A stretch of DNA of 64,000 nucleotides from Prosopocoilus inquinatus (GCA_036172665.1 JAYKNF010000015.1:3720001-3784000), one strand, 5' to 3'; positions 28,600 through 39,720 are shown, numbered from the stretch's first letter. A program made the numbers and translations. Notes: a model not told the origin generated them from the sequence alone.

Positions 28600-30318
28600 A
28601 AATGCGTTCAATTAAATCCGTTATCGAGATGGCTTGGAACTTGCTTTTATTTTATACCGGCATGTCGTAGCTTAGTACGTATATTGAATAACTGCGAACT
28701 GTCAGCGCTGTTTACTGTCAAAGGTTTTGTTTACATTTTCGAAGTATTGTGTTCCGTTATTTGTGTTGTTGCTTTAATTCCTTTAAAAAACAGTTCTTTT
28801 GGGAACTAAACTGCCGAGAAATGTTTACTACTGAACATAGAGTGTTTATGTTAGAATCGTATTTTCGAAATGGACGTAAAATTGACGGCAATTGGATATA
28901 TTCTAGACCAGATTGTTTAGAAGAGTTCAGAGCTAAATTTCCGGAGTTGATTATTGACTACAACCATTTTAATGCTACGCTGGATCGATGTGTTACGCTA
29001 CTTCGTGAAACTGGAGGTGTCTTAAGAAAGGAAGGTTCTGGTCGTCCTCTTAAACGAAGTCAACAGGTTATCGATGATGGACGAGAAATCATGCAAAATA
29101 ACCCAAAAACAACTGTTCGACAATTAGCGCAACAAATGGAAGTTTCAGTTGGAACATCTCATACGATGTTAAGAAAGGATTTACATTTATATCCTTATTG
29201 ACTAACAGCAGTTCACGAATTGAAAAACATTGATATACCGCAGAGGTTAGAATTTTGCCAATGGTTTATAAACACTTTAAATAATGATGACGATACCCTA
29301 TGGATGACTTTCTTTACTGATGAATCGTGGTTCTACTTGTCTGGATATGTAAATTCGCAGAATATGAGATCTTGGAATTCAGATAATCCTCATATGTTTG
29401 TTGAACGTCCATTGCATCCTGAAAAAATTGGTGTGTGGGCCGCTATAAGTGGCAGACGATTAATTGGACCAATTTTCTTTGAAGGTGTTTATAAATATAT
29501 AAATCATAAAAATAATCTTTAAACTTATATTCGCATGTTAATTTTTAGGTAAGCTTAATGCAACAAGATACCGAAATGAAATTTTAAATGAATTTTTGGA
29601 GAACGTTCACGATGATGAGTTAGAAGGTGGTTACTTTCAACAAGATGGTGCAACACCCCACTGTACAGCAGAAACATTGGCCATGCTTCATGAATTTTAT
29701 GATGACCGAATTATAAGTCGCAACACTCCAACACCATTTCCTCCGAGGTCGTGCGATTTAACACCTTGTGATTATTTTTTATGATCTTACCTTAAAAATT
29801 CAATATTTGCAACCCCTATGAACAATCTAGAAGAACTACAGCACCGAATAAGGCAAAAATTTGAAGAAATTATTCAAAATCCGAACTTGTTAGAAAATGT
29901 AGTCGTGAGTTCCCTTAAACGTAGAGTTTTAAAATGTTATGAAGTAGGTGGTGGGCATTTTAAGCACCTTTTGTAAAAAATAAATGTTTTCGGTAATTGC
30001 ATTCTCTTATTCAATTTATAGAAAATCATAAATGGGTATAAAAAGTTGGGTTATGTTTATTATAATCATGTGGCTTAAGTTAACGCGACTTCGTAAAATT
30101 TGCATTTGACATAAGCCAAAAGAACTGTTTTGTAATGGAATTAAAGCGACAACACAAATAACGGAACACAATACCTCGAAAATGTAAACAAAACCTTTGA
30201 CAGTAAACACCGTTGACAGTTCGCAGTTCTTCAATATACGTACTAAGCAACGACGTGCCGGTATAAAATAAAAGCTAGTTCCAAGCCATCTCGATAACGG
30301 ATTTAATTGAACGCATTT
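28600..30318. mobile_element. Mariner/Tc1-superfamily element with ~205-bp terminal inverted repeats
   Basis: aaatgcgttcaattaaatcc (28600) and ggatttaattgaacgcattt (ending 30318) begin inverted repeats that extend to about 28805 and 30113, with a handful of mismatches. TA flanks both ends (28598-28599, 30319-30320). Length 1719 bp. One transposase gene lies between the repeats. Such long inverted repeats are unusual for mariners. Confidence 0.9.
28821..29976 (+). pseudogene. Mariner-type transposase, one 64-bp intron, two TGA stops
   Basis: ATG 28821 opens MFTTEHRVFMLESYFRNGRK; a helix-turn-helix follows (TTVRQLAQQMEVSVGTSHTM). The first catalytic Asp is in MTFFTDESWFYLSG, the second in YFQQDGATPHC, and the third acidic position in RSCDLTPCDYF. 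An intron at 29485-29548 (gtgttt..ttttag) keeps the frame (FFEG to KLNATRYRNEI). Two in-frame stops, both TGA, lie at 29199-29201 and after CDYFL near 29780. The rest is open to TAA 29974-29976, ending GGGHFKHLL. Inactive by these two changes only. Confidence 0.87.
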
Positions 30319-30323
30319 TATAA

Positions 30324-31132
30324 AGCCGCGTACAGACTTGAATGTGCATGCGTTGAGAGAGGCGCATACGCATGCATGCGTCGGTGTGGACTGTATATTC
30401 GCAGCGACTCAACACATGCTTAGCATCTTGCGAGACCCTGCGAACGCACATGATGCGAGCCAGAGCGTGTCGGTCTTTTGGTACCGCTCAAAGGAAATAT
30501 ATTGTGCATGTGCGCTCAGTGTGGACGTGTTTGAACATGCACAATCCATTTATATCATATGGCTGCATGTTCTGCAGTCTGAATAGGGTTTCAGGACCTA
30601 TCGGTTATTTATTTGTTAATAAAGGTTTATTGTCGCTACGATGGAAAGGTCAAATGGCGACTGCCTTCAATAAAAAAAAAGCAAAGGCAGGAAAACGGTT
30701 GGAACTGGAAAAGGTAAGTAGGTATACTACAAAATCTTCGGAAGCCGTTCTAACAAAATTCTTAAAATGCCCAGATGGTTCTTCAAGAAGCAAACCTTGG
30801 AGAAGAGGAGACCCGCCATAATATTCTCTCTTGGTGTACATCTGTTTCATCCACCATCGTCTTTGTTTATCCTTTTTCTTCTTTTTCAATAACTCTGCAA
30901 TGACGAAAAATGCAGTCCCTGCTATTATTACTTGTTCTGCCATTTTTTATTTCAGCCGCTGATTACAGGATTACTGTCCCTCATGAAGACATTGAGCACA
31001 TTGATACAACATGCATGCGTTTATATGAAAATTTTTCAACACACGTCAATCGGGGTACAACTCGAGTCAACACGCATATGCGTGTGCATTCGTCTCGACT
31101 CACCACATGCACATTCAAGTCTGTACGCGGCT
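30324..31132. mobile_element. Harbinger-type derivative with TAA duplication
   Basis: Ends AGCCGCGTACAGACTTGAAT (30324) and ATTCAAGTCTGTACGCGGCT (ending 31132) are exact inverted repeats, extended by gtgcatg. TAA flanks both sides (30321-30323 and 31133-31135), the PIF/Harbinger target. It abuts the TA of the mariner at 30320. It contains a transposase N-terminal exon on the minus strand. Confidence 0.85.
30650..30943 (-). pseudogene. HARBI1-like transposase N-terminal exon, remnant
   Basis: Minus strand 30943-30700: KKKDKQRRWWMKQMYTKREY then LLLEEPSGHFKNFVRTASED. RRWW..R and the F-x-NF-x-R block are the N-terminal signature of HARBI1-like transposases. The DDE domain is absent, so the element is non-autonomous. 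Confidence 0.7.
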
Positions 31133-31135
31133 TAA

Positions 31136-31548
31136 TACTAAAGAAAAATACTGGTAGTGGTAGATTATTTGAATATTGTTACATTGTCATTAAAACGATA
31201 TTTTTATAAACTGTTAAATTTAAAAGTACGACTATTATAAATTAAATTAGTATAAATAAATCGGTACTCATTTTTATAACTACATACTGAATAACTCTTT
31301 GCTGATGCATTAAAATGAACGGTGCTAAAACATTATGAATAAAACAACGTTAGAATTTTCATATACATCAAATAATGGAAAAGGCTAATATTGCAGCAGA
31401 TGGTTTTTTATTTATTTTTCTTTACTTTTTCAGAATTCTTGTTCTTGATATATTTTAATTGTTTCCACAAAAAATGTAAACGTTCTTTTACAACTGCTTA
31501 AACGAAGAGATTTTTCTTTATTGTGGCTCGCCACTCAGCTCACTACGT
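31136..31548. other. Intergenic, nothing recognised
   Basis: AT-rich sequence; no gene or repeat supported. Confidence 0.4.
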
Positions 31549-31556
31549 CACACTGA

Positions 31557-32216
31557 CAGGGTTGCCAGTATTTTTACAGTACAAGTCGCCATATAGATTA
31601 ACAGATATCGCCCAAATCGCCTACTTTATTCGATCCTTACCCTTACAGTGAGTATACAGGTTACACAACTGATTTTTAAATTTTTTACTGGTCTACGTTT
31701 GACACCAATATTCTACGGAAATGCTACGGGACTTTCGATTTTTGTTTGTGCTTTATATTTTAGCCTTTTTCCTAAACTGACTGGAAGAGTAATCAATTGA
31801 TTTTCAATCTGATTGAACTCCGTCCTTTACTTCTATTTTTAATATAGGTAGATACATCTGAATTTTATCTCTAGAGTTTATACGTTAGTAACGATAGAGG
31901 AAATACATAAACGTTTTTGAACGTCTTAACAAGTGACGTACTCTGAATTGACAATCAGAATTGCCATCGGCACCTTGCACGGCGAGTTGTTATGTTTCTC
32001 ACCAACATTTAAATAAAAATAACCCTGTGAATTTGATTACCCTGAGCATCTTTCTGAATTCTTGACTTATTTTAGCAATGTTTATGTAGCCCAAGTCGCC
32101 TAAATTATTTCTTATTGTAGCCCAAAATGTCGCCCGTCACCAATATATATTTTTTGTCGCAAAATAGAGTTAAAGGTAGCCCAATTGGCGACAAATCGCC
32201 CAAACTGACAACCCTG
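31557..32216. mobile_element. Non-autonomous hAT (MITE-like), 8-bp near-duplication
   Basis: CAGGGTTGCCAGT at 31557 and ACTGACAACCCTG ending 32216 are inverted repeats of hAT type. The flanks cacactga (31549-31556) and cactctga (32217-32224) differ by one base. Inside, gtcgcc/ggcgac words recur near both ends (31587, 32092, 32188). No coding sequence. Confidence 0.75.
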
Positions 32217-32224
32217 CACTCTGA

Positions 32225-32665
32225 AGGCGTCAAGAAGTCGGTTCATTATTGTGCGTCATCGGCACGCCGCGCCGCCGGGCTGTCTATACCGAACAAACTC
32301 GATGTTTCCAGCATGCTTGAAGATGGAACAAACGAGAAGGCAGCGTAGAATATAAAATCGGGGTTGACTCAGGAGGCAGTCGAATTCTAATTAACGATCG
32401 TCGAAGTTAGATTTAGTGTATAAAATAAATTGTTACAAATAAATTAGATTGTAATCATTATTAAATTACGGTTAAGTTTTTACCGCGTGTTTTATTCGAT
32501 TAAGGCCCGATCTTACCACCTCCTGACAAATTTAACCGCTGGTTAATATCCTAGGAAACCATTATCGGAACAAAGGTTTCCAAGGATATTAACCGACGGT
32601 TAAATTTATCAGGAGGTGGTCAGATCGGGCCTAAATTAATTAATTTAAACCCTAGAAACGTAGCA
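32225..32665 (+). repeat. Gypsy-3 LTR (left edge uncertain), split by a palindromic MITE
   Basis: Contains TATAAAA at 32351, an aataaa-type signal near 32425, and ends tagca directly before a primer-binding site at 32667. The left boundary is not visible because the hAT MITE lies next to it. U5 is interrupted by the palindrome at 32501-32634. Confidence 0.6.
32501..32634. mobile_element. Palindromic MITE, 60-bp arms
   Basis: Left arm 32501-32560 (taaggcccgatcttaccacc..) and right arm 32575-32634 (..ggtggtcagatcgggcctaa) pair with about six mismatches around a 14-base loop. Non-coding. Flanks are AT-rich and no clear target duplication is seen. Confidence 0.8.
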
Positions 32666-32666
32666 G

Positions 32667-32682
32667 TGGTGTCAGGTGTTGG
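32667..32682 (+). promoter_or_regulatory. Gypsy-3 primer-binding site
   Basis: tggtgtcaggtgttgg immediately after the LTR, sharing TGGTGTCAGG with Gypsy-1; tRNA-Leu priming is inferred. Confidence 0.55.
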
Positions 32683-32764
32683 GGTTTGTGCAAATAAATA
32701 AACAATTTAAAGTAAATTAAATTTAATCAGATTATTAAATAAGTACAGTATCGGAAAAAAAACA

Positions 32765-34256
32765 ATGGCTACGAGAAAAGTGTTGTTGAAAGACTTAAGA
32801 GTGGCCGAATTAAAAACCGAATTGGAAGAACGAGAGTTAGAAACCTATGGTTTGAAAGGCGCACTTCAACAGCGTCTCCGGTGCGATTTGCTGGTGAAGA
32901 TCCAGAGACGTTCCTTTTCGAAATTTCGTGTGGTCCCGTCGATTTTAATAAAACCTTGAAAGATGAATTTCGAGAACAATCCAGAAATTTAGAGGAGAAG
33001 CTTTTAGAACAATCTGGAAATTTCGACAAATTACAAAATAAATTGTTGGAACAATCTAGAGACTTAGACGAGAAATTTCGAGAGCAATCTAGAAAATTTC
33101 GACGAGAAGCTTCTAGAACAATCTGGAAATTTCAAGGACGAATTTCGAAAACAATCCGTAAACTTCAAAGACGAGTTGCAAATTAAATTGATGGAACAAT
33201 CCAGAAATTTAGAGGACAAGCTTCTAGAACAATCTGGAAATTTCGACAAGTTACAAAATAAATTGTTGGAACAATCTAGAGACTTAGACGAGAAATTTCG
33301 AGAGCAATCCAAAAATTTCGACGAGAAACAGTCCGGAAATTTGAAGGGTGAATTTTTAGAACAAACGAAAGGACTCGAAGATAAACTAGGGGTAAAAATA
33401 TCGAAAGAAGTAAGGAACCTACAAGGAAATGTGGAGAAAATAATATTCCAGCAGGATAACAAAATCAAAAATCTGGAACAAATCATGGCGGGGTTGCGAG
33501 TGTTCGGAGATCAGCCACCAGTAGAAACACTAGAAAATAATGAAACCCGAATTGTGGAAGGACCAGCAGAAAATTCGAAATTGAAAATAAAACCACCAAC
33601 GTTCGATGGAAAGTCTTCTTGGCCCAACTACTTCAAACAGTTCGAAGCAGCAGCAAAGGCGAACAGATGGACGGCCAGCGAAAAAGCCACTTCGTTAATT
33701 GTGGCCTTGAGAGGGGACGCTATCGATGTGCTACAGACGATGCCGCAAGAGGAACAAGAAGACTTCGACAGACAAGCTGGTGAATAGGATGGAAATGCGT
33801 TACGGACAGGCCCATCTGACCGAGGTATACCATGCGCAGTTGAGGAATCGCTGTCAGAAATCCGGAGAAAGTCTTCAGGAATTCGAAGCGGACGTAGCGC
33901 GTCTGGCCCAGTTGGCATATCCCACAGCTCCTGTTGAATTCCTCAAATGTTTGACGGTGCAGACCTTCATAGATGGAATCCGTGACGCAGACAACCAGCA
34001 GGCATCGAGAATGGCCCGTCCGAAAACGTCCAAGAACGCATTGGCTTATGCCTTGGAATTTGAAGCGGCGAGACGAGTTTCAAGAGGGCATGTCAAGGTG
34101 CGAGCGGCTATGGACTTCCAAGAGGAAGAAGAAAAAGAATCCGCTAACTCTAAGGTGGGATCTGTTATAAAGGAGCGACCCAGGGAATATATCACCGCCG
34201 AGGATGTTCGCCGCATTGTGGAACAGGTCTTCAAGCAGAAGAAACCGCTGGTGTGA
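32765..34256 (+). pseudogene. Gypsy-3 Gag: SAP-like motif, hendecad repeats, capsid; frameshifts
   Basis: ATG 32765 opens LLKDLRVAELKTELEERELE and LKGALQQRLR, a SAP-like motif. A frameshift near 32880 leads to repeats of the type LLEQSGNFDKLQNK and FREQSRNLEEK. A block of about 115 bp at 32974 recurs at 33194, 220 bp away, indicating an internal duplication. The capsid part reads KIKPPTFDGKSSWPNYFKQF, SLIVALRGDAIDVLQTMPQE (to 33787), then after another shift GESLQEFEADVARLAQLAYP and EFLKCLTVQTFIDGIRDADN to 34256. No zinc knuckle, protease or RT follows: the element ends in the AGGTCA-rich stretch. Same family as Gypsy-1/2 but diverged. Confidence 0.82.
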
Positions 34257-34260
34257 CCAG

Positions 34261-34962
34261 GAGGAAGGACATGTTCGCAGGCGATGTCCAAAGCCCAGAC
34301 AGGATCCAAGGAAGCCACAGTTAAACTAAGCCGGGTCGGTGCAGAGGGGCAAACGTCGACCCGAGTAGTAGGAAGAGGCCGATTCTGGAACCTCCTCCAA
34401 CCTTGACCAATAAAATTCAAGGTCAAGGTCGGAGGAGGTTCCAGAATCGGCCTATTCCTGACGTGACCTCACCATGACCTTCAAGTTCAAGGCCATGACC
34501 TAGAGGTGGAGGTTCCAGAATAGGCCTATTCCTGGCGTTACCTTACCATAATCTTCATGGTCAAGATCATGACCTTGAAGTGACTTCAATGGTAAGGTTA
34601 TGTCAAGGTTAGAGGGACCTCCAGGTGACCTTGAAGTGACCTTCAGCGTGACTGCCTTTCTGCAAGGTTACAGCTTCCCTCCCACCTCCCAAGTGTTTGT
34701 AGGCCCTATATACCTATCTATGCAGTTAAATTTATTTTATGTATGATTTTGTTGCGATTGAAATTAAATCTGGAAGCTCCTCCGACCCAAACATTTCCCT
34801 CTCATTGAGGAGGTTGGAAAATCACTTTTCTTTTCAATGTCATTGATTGGGCATTGAGCAAACGTTGCAAAATTGACATATCTCTGAAAATGGTTTCATT
34901 CAAGGTCCAGGTCTGAGGAGATCCCAGAATCGATCTATTCCTGACATGACCTCCGGAATGTT
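34261..34962. other. Non-coding stretch with AGGTCA-type motifs and a hairpin
   Basis: TCAAGGTCA at 34417-34425 and its complement TGACCTTGA at 34570-34578 and 34626-34634, with many single-base variants (tgaccttca 34475, ggtcaagatcatgacc 34557). About 34372-34400 and 34431-34455 form an inverted repeat (ccgattctggaacctcctcc and its complement). No gene. 34680-34962 shows nothing further except ttcaaggtccaggtc near 34900. Confidence 0.6.
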
Positions 34963-35590
34963 GCAGAAACTAGTGATGGGAATAATCGAGATATTTTCAT
35001 AATCGAGACATTAGTAATATTGTCTATTTCATAATCGAAATAATAATTCGAGATATTTAATCGAATTACATATAAAAATATTGAATACCTATCAATTCGA
35101 ATTTATTTAGTGTAGTACTAAATATGTCTATCCAAACCCAAAACAGAGTAATAGTTTAAAACAAACGCACGTTAACCCTAATTTAACAACACCGTATTAA
35201 GGAATTGTGTAGTATTTTATAAAAGTTACAAAAAAGTTTTATACAAAAAAATGATTTATTAACATAAAAAATGTTTGAGTATTTTGTAAAGTAAACTGTA
35301 AAAAATCACAACAGTGTTCTAAAAGCTCATACGCAACAACGAAAATCAAAACATGTTAGAAGGGCAATAATGCACTTGCAACTAATCCAACCCTCGCTAG
35401 GAGCACACGCCGCCGCCGCCGCGTGACAGGCGCTAGACGTTTTATAGCCACTCTTTTATACTTTTATTATCTGTATTTAATGCCGCGCTGTATTCATTTA
35501 TAAAAGTTATTTTGTCTTGAGTACCTATTAATAATTGTTGTTACAATAACTTTAATGAAATCATGAAGCCTGGACCAAAAAAATCATCTA

Positions 35591-36741
35591 CGTGGGCTGC
35601 TGGAAAAGTTTCTGGAAACGGTATGAAAAAACACATATGAAATTTGGTAAACGGTATCATTGTTTTTCGAAGTATTCGCCTTTGACGTCAATACACTTTT
35701 GCATACACTTGAACCAATTTCTAAAGCACGTTTTCCACTGTAAAGATGGTACCTCACAAACCAGTGTCCGGAATGTTTCAACCGCTGCTTCAGCCGACGA
35801 AAATCGCTCACCACGCATTTTATTTTTGATATTTGGGAATAAAAAGGAATCATTAGGTAATAAATCAAGTTAATATGGACAATGAACAACAAAGAATCAA
35901 CTGTTTGACGGTCTGAGCGAGAGCTGGCGTTGTCATGATGGAGAATAATTCGTCGATTTCGATTGTTTCTTCATATTTGATCGATGACTTCCGGCAAACA
36001 AATTCTAGTATACCAATCAGCATTCACGGTTTTTCGATCCTCTAAAGCCACGGTTGCTACATGTCCAGTTAAAGCAAAGAAACAAGCAATCATTTGCTTC
36101 GCAGCACTGTGTAAACGGACAACTTTTGTTGGTTTTGATTCATTTTGAAATACCCAAACGGTAGATTGTTGTTTACTTTCTGGCTCGTACGAATAGATCC
36201 ACGTTCCGTCACCAGTAACGATATTATAAACTAAATTTGAACGACCCCCATTGAATTTTTGGAGTATTTCCTCGCACCATTTGACACGACCCTGCTTTTG
36301 CGCTTCTGTTAAATTGTGAGGGATCCAGCGACTGCAAAGCTTTCGTACGTTCAAATGATCATGCATAATCTGATGTATTGCTTTCATGTCAATGCGTAAG
36401 TATGCTTAAATCTCACGGTATGTCACATGTCGATCTCGCTCAAGCATTTCACGCACAACATCTACACTAGTGTCAACAGCAGATGTTGATGGAAGCCGAT
36501 TGAGGCATTGTTTCGGCGTTAGACCACATTTGAAATCGTAAAAAATCATGGCACGAAAATTTTCACGCGAGATTTCTATGTTTACACAAAATTACTTTTT
36601 CTCAAATGCTGTACAAACAAAACTAGTTCACTTGGATAGGAACTGTCAATAGAATTATAGGCGAAAAACGTCAAATTTTTCAAATATGACAGTTGACAAA
36701 CGCTAACAATTCTAGACCCACTAGATTTCAGACAATTTTCC
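35591..36741. mobile_element. Mos1-like mariner nested in hAT-2
   Basis: CGTGGGCTGCTGGAAAAGTT (35591) and ATTTTCCGGCAGCCCACG (ending 36741) are inverted ends; TA flanks both (35589-35590, 36742-36743). Length 1151 bp, somewhat short of a full mariner (about 1.3 kb). It interrupts the hAT-2 BED exon: atgaagcctggacc.. (35563) lies left and gtgtgggaatattttaag (36745) right. Confidence 0.87.
35840..36590 (-). pseudogene. Mariner (Mos1-type) transposase, truncated and broken
   Basis: Minus strand 36387-35971 is the best part: CSRWIPHNLTEAQKQGRVKW, NIVTGDGTWIYSYEPESKQQ and KQMIACFFALTGH. The first catalytic residue sits in TGDGTWIY, where mariners have TGDETWIY; the Glu of the motif is Gly but the Asp is present. 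The region toward 35880 has gaacaacaaag and hdnar-like remnants in other frames. The N-terminal paired-type domain lies near 36400-36560 with stops. Inactive. Confidence 0.8.
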
Positions 36742-36910
36742 GGCAGCCCACGTATAGTGTGGGAATATTTTAAGAATACGAGATAAATCAACCACAATAT
36801 TTGCAAAAAAGAATTTATTTTACGGGAATACAACGAATTCAAAGGAACATTTAAAAAGAAGACATCCGACTTCCATATTACTACCCCATGAACCTGAAAG
36901 TGATGTCGTA

Positions 36911-38626
36911 GTGGACGTAGTCAACAACCCAGTTGCAGGTCCTAGTCGAAGAGGTGATTCCCCATCCGATCATTCAAATAAACGACTCACCGAACCAGTG
37001 CCCGCTGAGATTTCGTTAGGAGGGATAAATAGCCAAGGAAAGCCGCCAGTGAAACGTCCTCGTCAACTCAAGTTATTTGATTCTACAAGAGGCGATGAAC
37101 TAACACTGGAAAAGAAAGACAAATTTGACAAAGCTCTTTTAGAAATGATTATAATTGATTATCAGCCACCGTCCATTGTAGAAAATAAGGGCTTTATTAA
37201 TTATTCAAAGAATCTTAACCCTCATTATCAACTACCAAACTTTGAACATCGGTATGGCTCCAAAACAGGTACCAAGAGGAAAGCCAAAAAATGAAGTCCA
37301 TACTAACAGACGTTGAAAATGTTGCAGTAACGACAGATATATGGACATCAGATAGTAACAAAGCTTGTATTTCTGTGACGGTTCATTTTATTTATAATGA
37401 CCAAGTATTTTCGCCCAGCATAGCTACCAAAGAATTGGAGGACGTTCATCATACGGGTGAAAATATTGCGAGAGCGCTTAATCTTATTTTTTGAAGAACG
37501 GCAAATCGATAATAAAATTATTACAGTGGTATCTGATAATGGTGCAAATATTAAAAGTGCTATACGTCAGATGAACAAACACCATCACCCTTGTGTCGCG
37601 CATACATTAAATCTAACGGTAAGTGAAAGTTTAGACAACATTCCCTCGTTAGACACAGTTATAAAAAAATTCCGTTCACTAGTTGAACATTTCAAACATA
37701 GCGTTGTTGCGTCTCAAACTTGAAAGGAAATGCAAATTAAAATGAATCTTCCTATTCTCAAAGTAAAACAAGATGTAAGAACAAGATGGAACTCATGTTT
37801 GATTATGACGGAGAGACTTTTAAAGATAAAAGCACCATTGCCAGCTGCCATAACGTCTGTACGTCAAGCACCTGCATTTTTGGACGTTGCGGAATGGCAA
37901 ATAGTAGCAGACTGCGTATTAGTGTTAAAGCCTATTGAAGATATAACTACGGTTTTATCAGGTGAGAAATATCCTACTCTATCCATGATACTTCCTTTAA
38001 TTAGGGGCCTACAAATTTCTCTTAAAAATAAGGTAGTGGCCACAGATGAGGGAAATCAAATTAAGACATTTCTACTTGATTCCATAGCTAGGCGACTCGG
38101 AAATCTTGAGACCAACAAAGTTGTGGCAAAAACTATACTGTTAGATCCACATTTTAAAAAATTGGCATTTGGTGTTTTGGGAAATGCTAATAATGCACAA
38201 ACATGGATTCAAGAAGAATTAGTTTCGATGGTATCAATGCAAAGTGAAGAAGAGATGCTAGCAGTTTCCGCCGGTAATGATGATATGGAAACCTCGAATT
38301 CAATTTGGACATTCTTGGACACTCAAATCAAACAGTCGAAGACTCACATCACACCAACTATCACAGGGACAATGATGTTGCGTAGATATTTAGAATTGCC
38401 ATATTTATCGAGAACAAGTGACCCGCTAGAATTTTGGAAATCCCATGCAGTTACTTTTCCTGATCTCTATCGCTTACAGGCAAAATATTTGAGGATCCCA
38501 GCAACTTCTGTGCCATCAGAGAGACTTTTCTTAAAAGCGGGACAATTGACAAATAACCGTCATAACCGTCTTACCCCAAAAAATTTGGACTATATAATTT
38601 TTTTAAATAGCGTTTTAAAAACGTAA
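36911..38626 (+). pseudogene. hAT-2 transposase core (ZBED1/4-like), several breaks
   Basis: Order of blocks: LKLFDSTRGDELTLEKKDKF (36911-37294), then after a frameshift with apparent deletion near 37265-37295 VENVAVTTDIWTSDSNKACI (first Asp), a one-base slip in a T run at 37490, KIITVVSDNGANIKSA (second Asp), HPCVAHTLNLTV, a TGA at 37721 in place of Trp, VKQDVRTRWNSCLIMTERLL, and a 298-codon open end with ILLDPHFKKLAFG and PATSVPSERLFLKAGQLTNN (catalytic Glu) to 38626. The C-terminal half is long and open, the N-terminal part is damaged. TIRs and TSD of the hosting element agree with hAT. Confidence 0.87.
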
Positions 38627-38868
38627 GTGTTCTGTAGCATGAAACATTAAATTTGTCAATTTATTATTTATAATATTTATGGTTATACATATAAAAAGTT
38701 TTCTTATTTATTTTGTTATGCCAAAAGAAAGGCTTATTTTTGTTTATTAATTTTATTATTACTTATTTATTAATAAAGTAAAATCAGTTCATTAATTAAT
38801 ATATTTTATGTTTTATGAATGCGAATGAAAAAGGTTTCAAAAAAATACATTTTTAATCTTAAAACTAT

Positions 38869-39134
38869 TGTGAGAAACCTGTGTGGCCAGCATAGTTGCG
38901 ATAAGATTCGCCGGGGAAGTACCAGCATGTGGGAAGAGGCAGACGCTGAGGCAGCAGAAAGCGTCAGCTAGTGCGGATGACAATTCAAGCCTTGGGCAGT
39001 CGAATCAAGACTCAGCAACTGGCAACACTTTGTATTTCGTCTTAAAAATATCCAATTGTTTTTTCCAAATCTACTAAAAGTTATTTGTACTAATAAAGCA
39101 ATTATTTATGTATTACATTTGTGATTTTCTAACA
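38869..39134 (+). repeat. 5' LTR of the gutted element
   Basis: 266 bp, TG..CA ends, aataaag signal near 39091. Followed by tcagaagtgggattgtg (39135), the inner part of a tRNA-Leu-type primer-binding site. Confidence 0.85.
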
Positions 39135-39246
39135 TCAGAAGTGGGATTGTGCCCCGTGCTTTGTGAGCCGTATTTATTGCGATGTATCGACAGCGGAATA
39201 AGGGATTTACGCCGTAAACATCTGACGGGCGAGAAAAGTTGGTAAA

Positions 39247-39720
39247 GGTGACTTGGGAACGATATCGAGCCGCAATGAATCTGTATGGTCGCACCATGGT
39301 TGAATTGGATGGCCGAACGTGTGAACGATGTCAGCGTTTTCGCTCGACAAACCGGAGCGAATCCTTGAGGGTGGCAGCAACTCCAGGGTGGTGATAGGAG
39401 TTGGTCGCAAGAAAGGAGAGAAACCCTTTCGGCTACAGCTGGAGGTGCTTTTGCTGATAGCGTTTCCCAATTTGGCACTGCGATGGTAATCGGGGAATTG
39501 AGAGGTTGGTCGAAAAGGACATTTGGCGTAAGTAACGTTTCTACGGCCACGAATATTATTTCTGAGTTCAACTCTGTAATACTAGATGCGAATCAGTGGT
39601 TAAACTCTGTTAATGAGTTCGCCCTGATACATGGGTGGAATGATAAAACAATTTTTCATTTAGCATTGAAAAATTGAAGGGTACCGCTAAGGTATGGTTT
39701 AGTGTGTAATGTGTATGTTA
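39247..39720 (+). pseudogene. Gag fragment of the gutted LTR element
   Basis: 39483-39677 includes NQWLNSVNEFALIHGWNDKT, then after a stop at 39675 the frame would give LKGTAKVW. The pattern W..V..FA...GW.D followed by LKGxAxxW is the N-terminal capsid block of Gypsy-type Gag. The rest of Gag is missing. Confidence 0.6.

Larger units (their letters stand above)
35563..36905 (+). pseudogene. hAT-2 BED zinc-finger exon, split by the mariner
   Basis: Left part MKPGPKKSS (35563-35589); right part from 36744 VWEYFKNTR, then GNTTNSKEHLKRRHP (about 36825-36870). The finger's Cys pair is lost to a frameshift near 36800 (attcaaccacaatatttgc). W-x-YF and HLxxxHP are standard BED landmarks. Confidence 0.65.

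Noticed and set aside
28821..29976. Programmed recoding of TGA in transposases
   Set aside because: Several relics have TGA where Trp or Arg is expected, but these are the commonest single-step decay products and there is no recoding structure.
30910..31209. Plus-strand frame with signal-peptide-like start (MQSLLLLLVLPFFISA)
   Set aside because: It is the reverse strand of the Harbinger remnant and runs over its terminal repeat; the hydrophobic start is coincidental.
36582..36842. Minus-strand 86-codon frame
   Set aside because: Spans the mariner end and its flank; no similarity, a chance frame.
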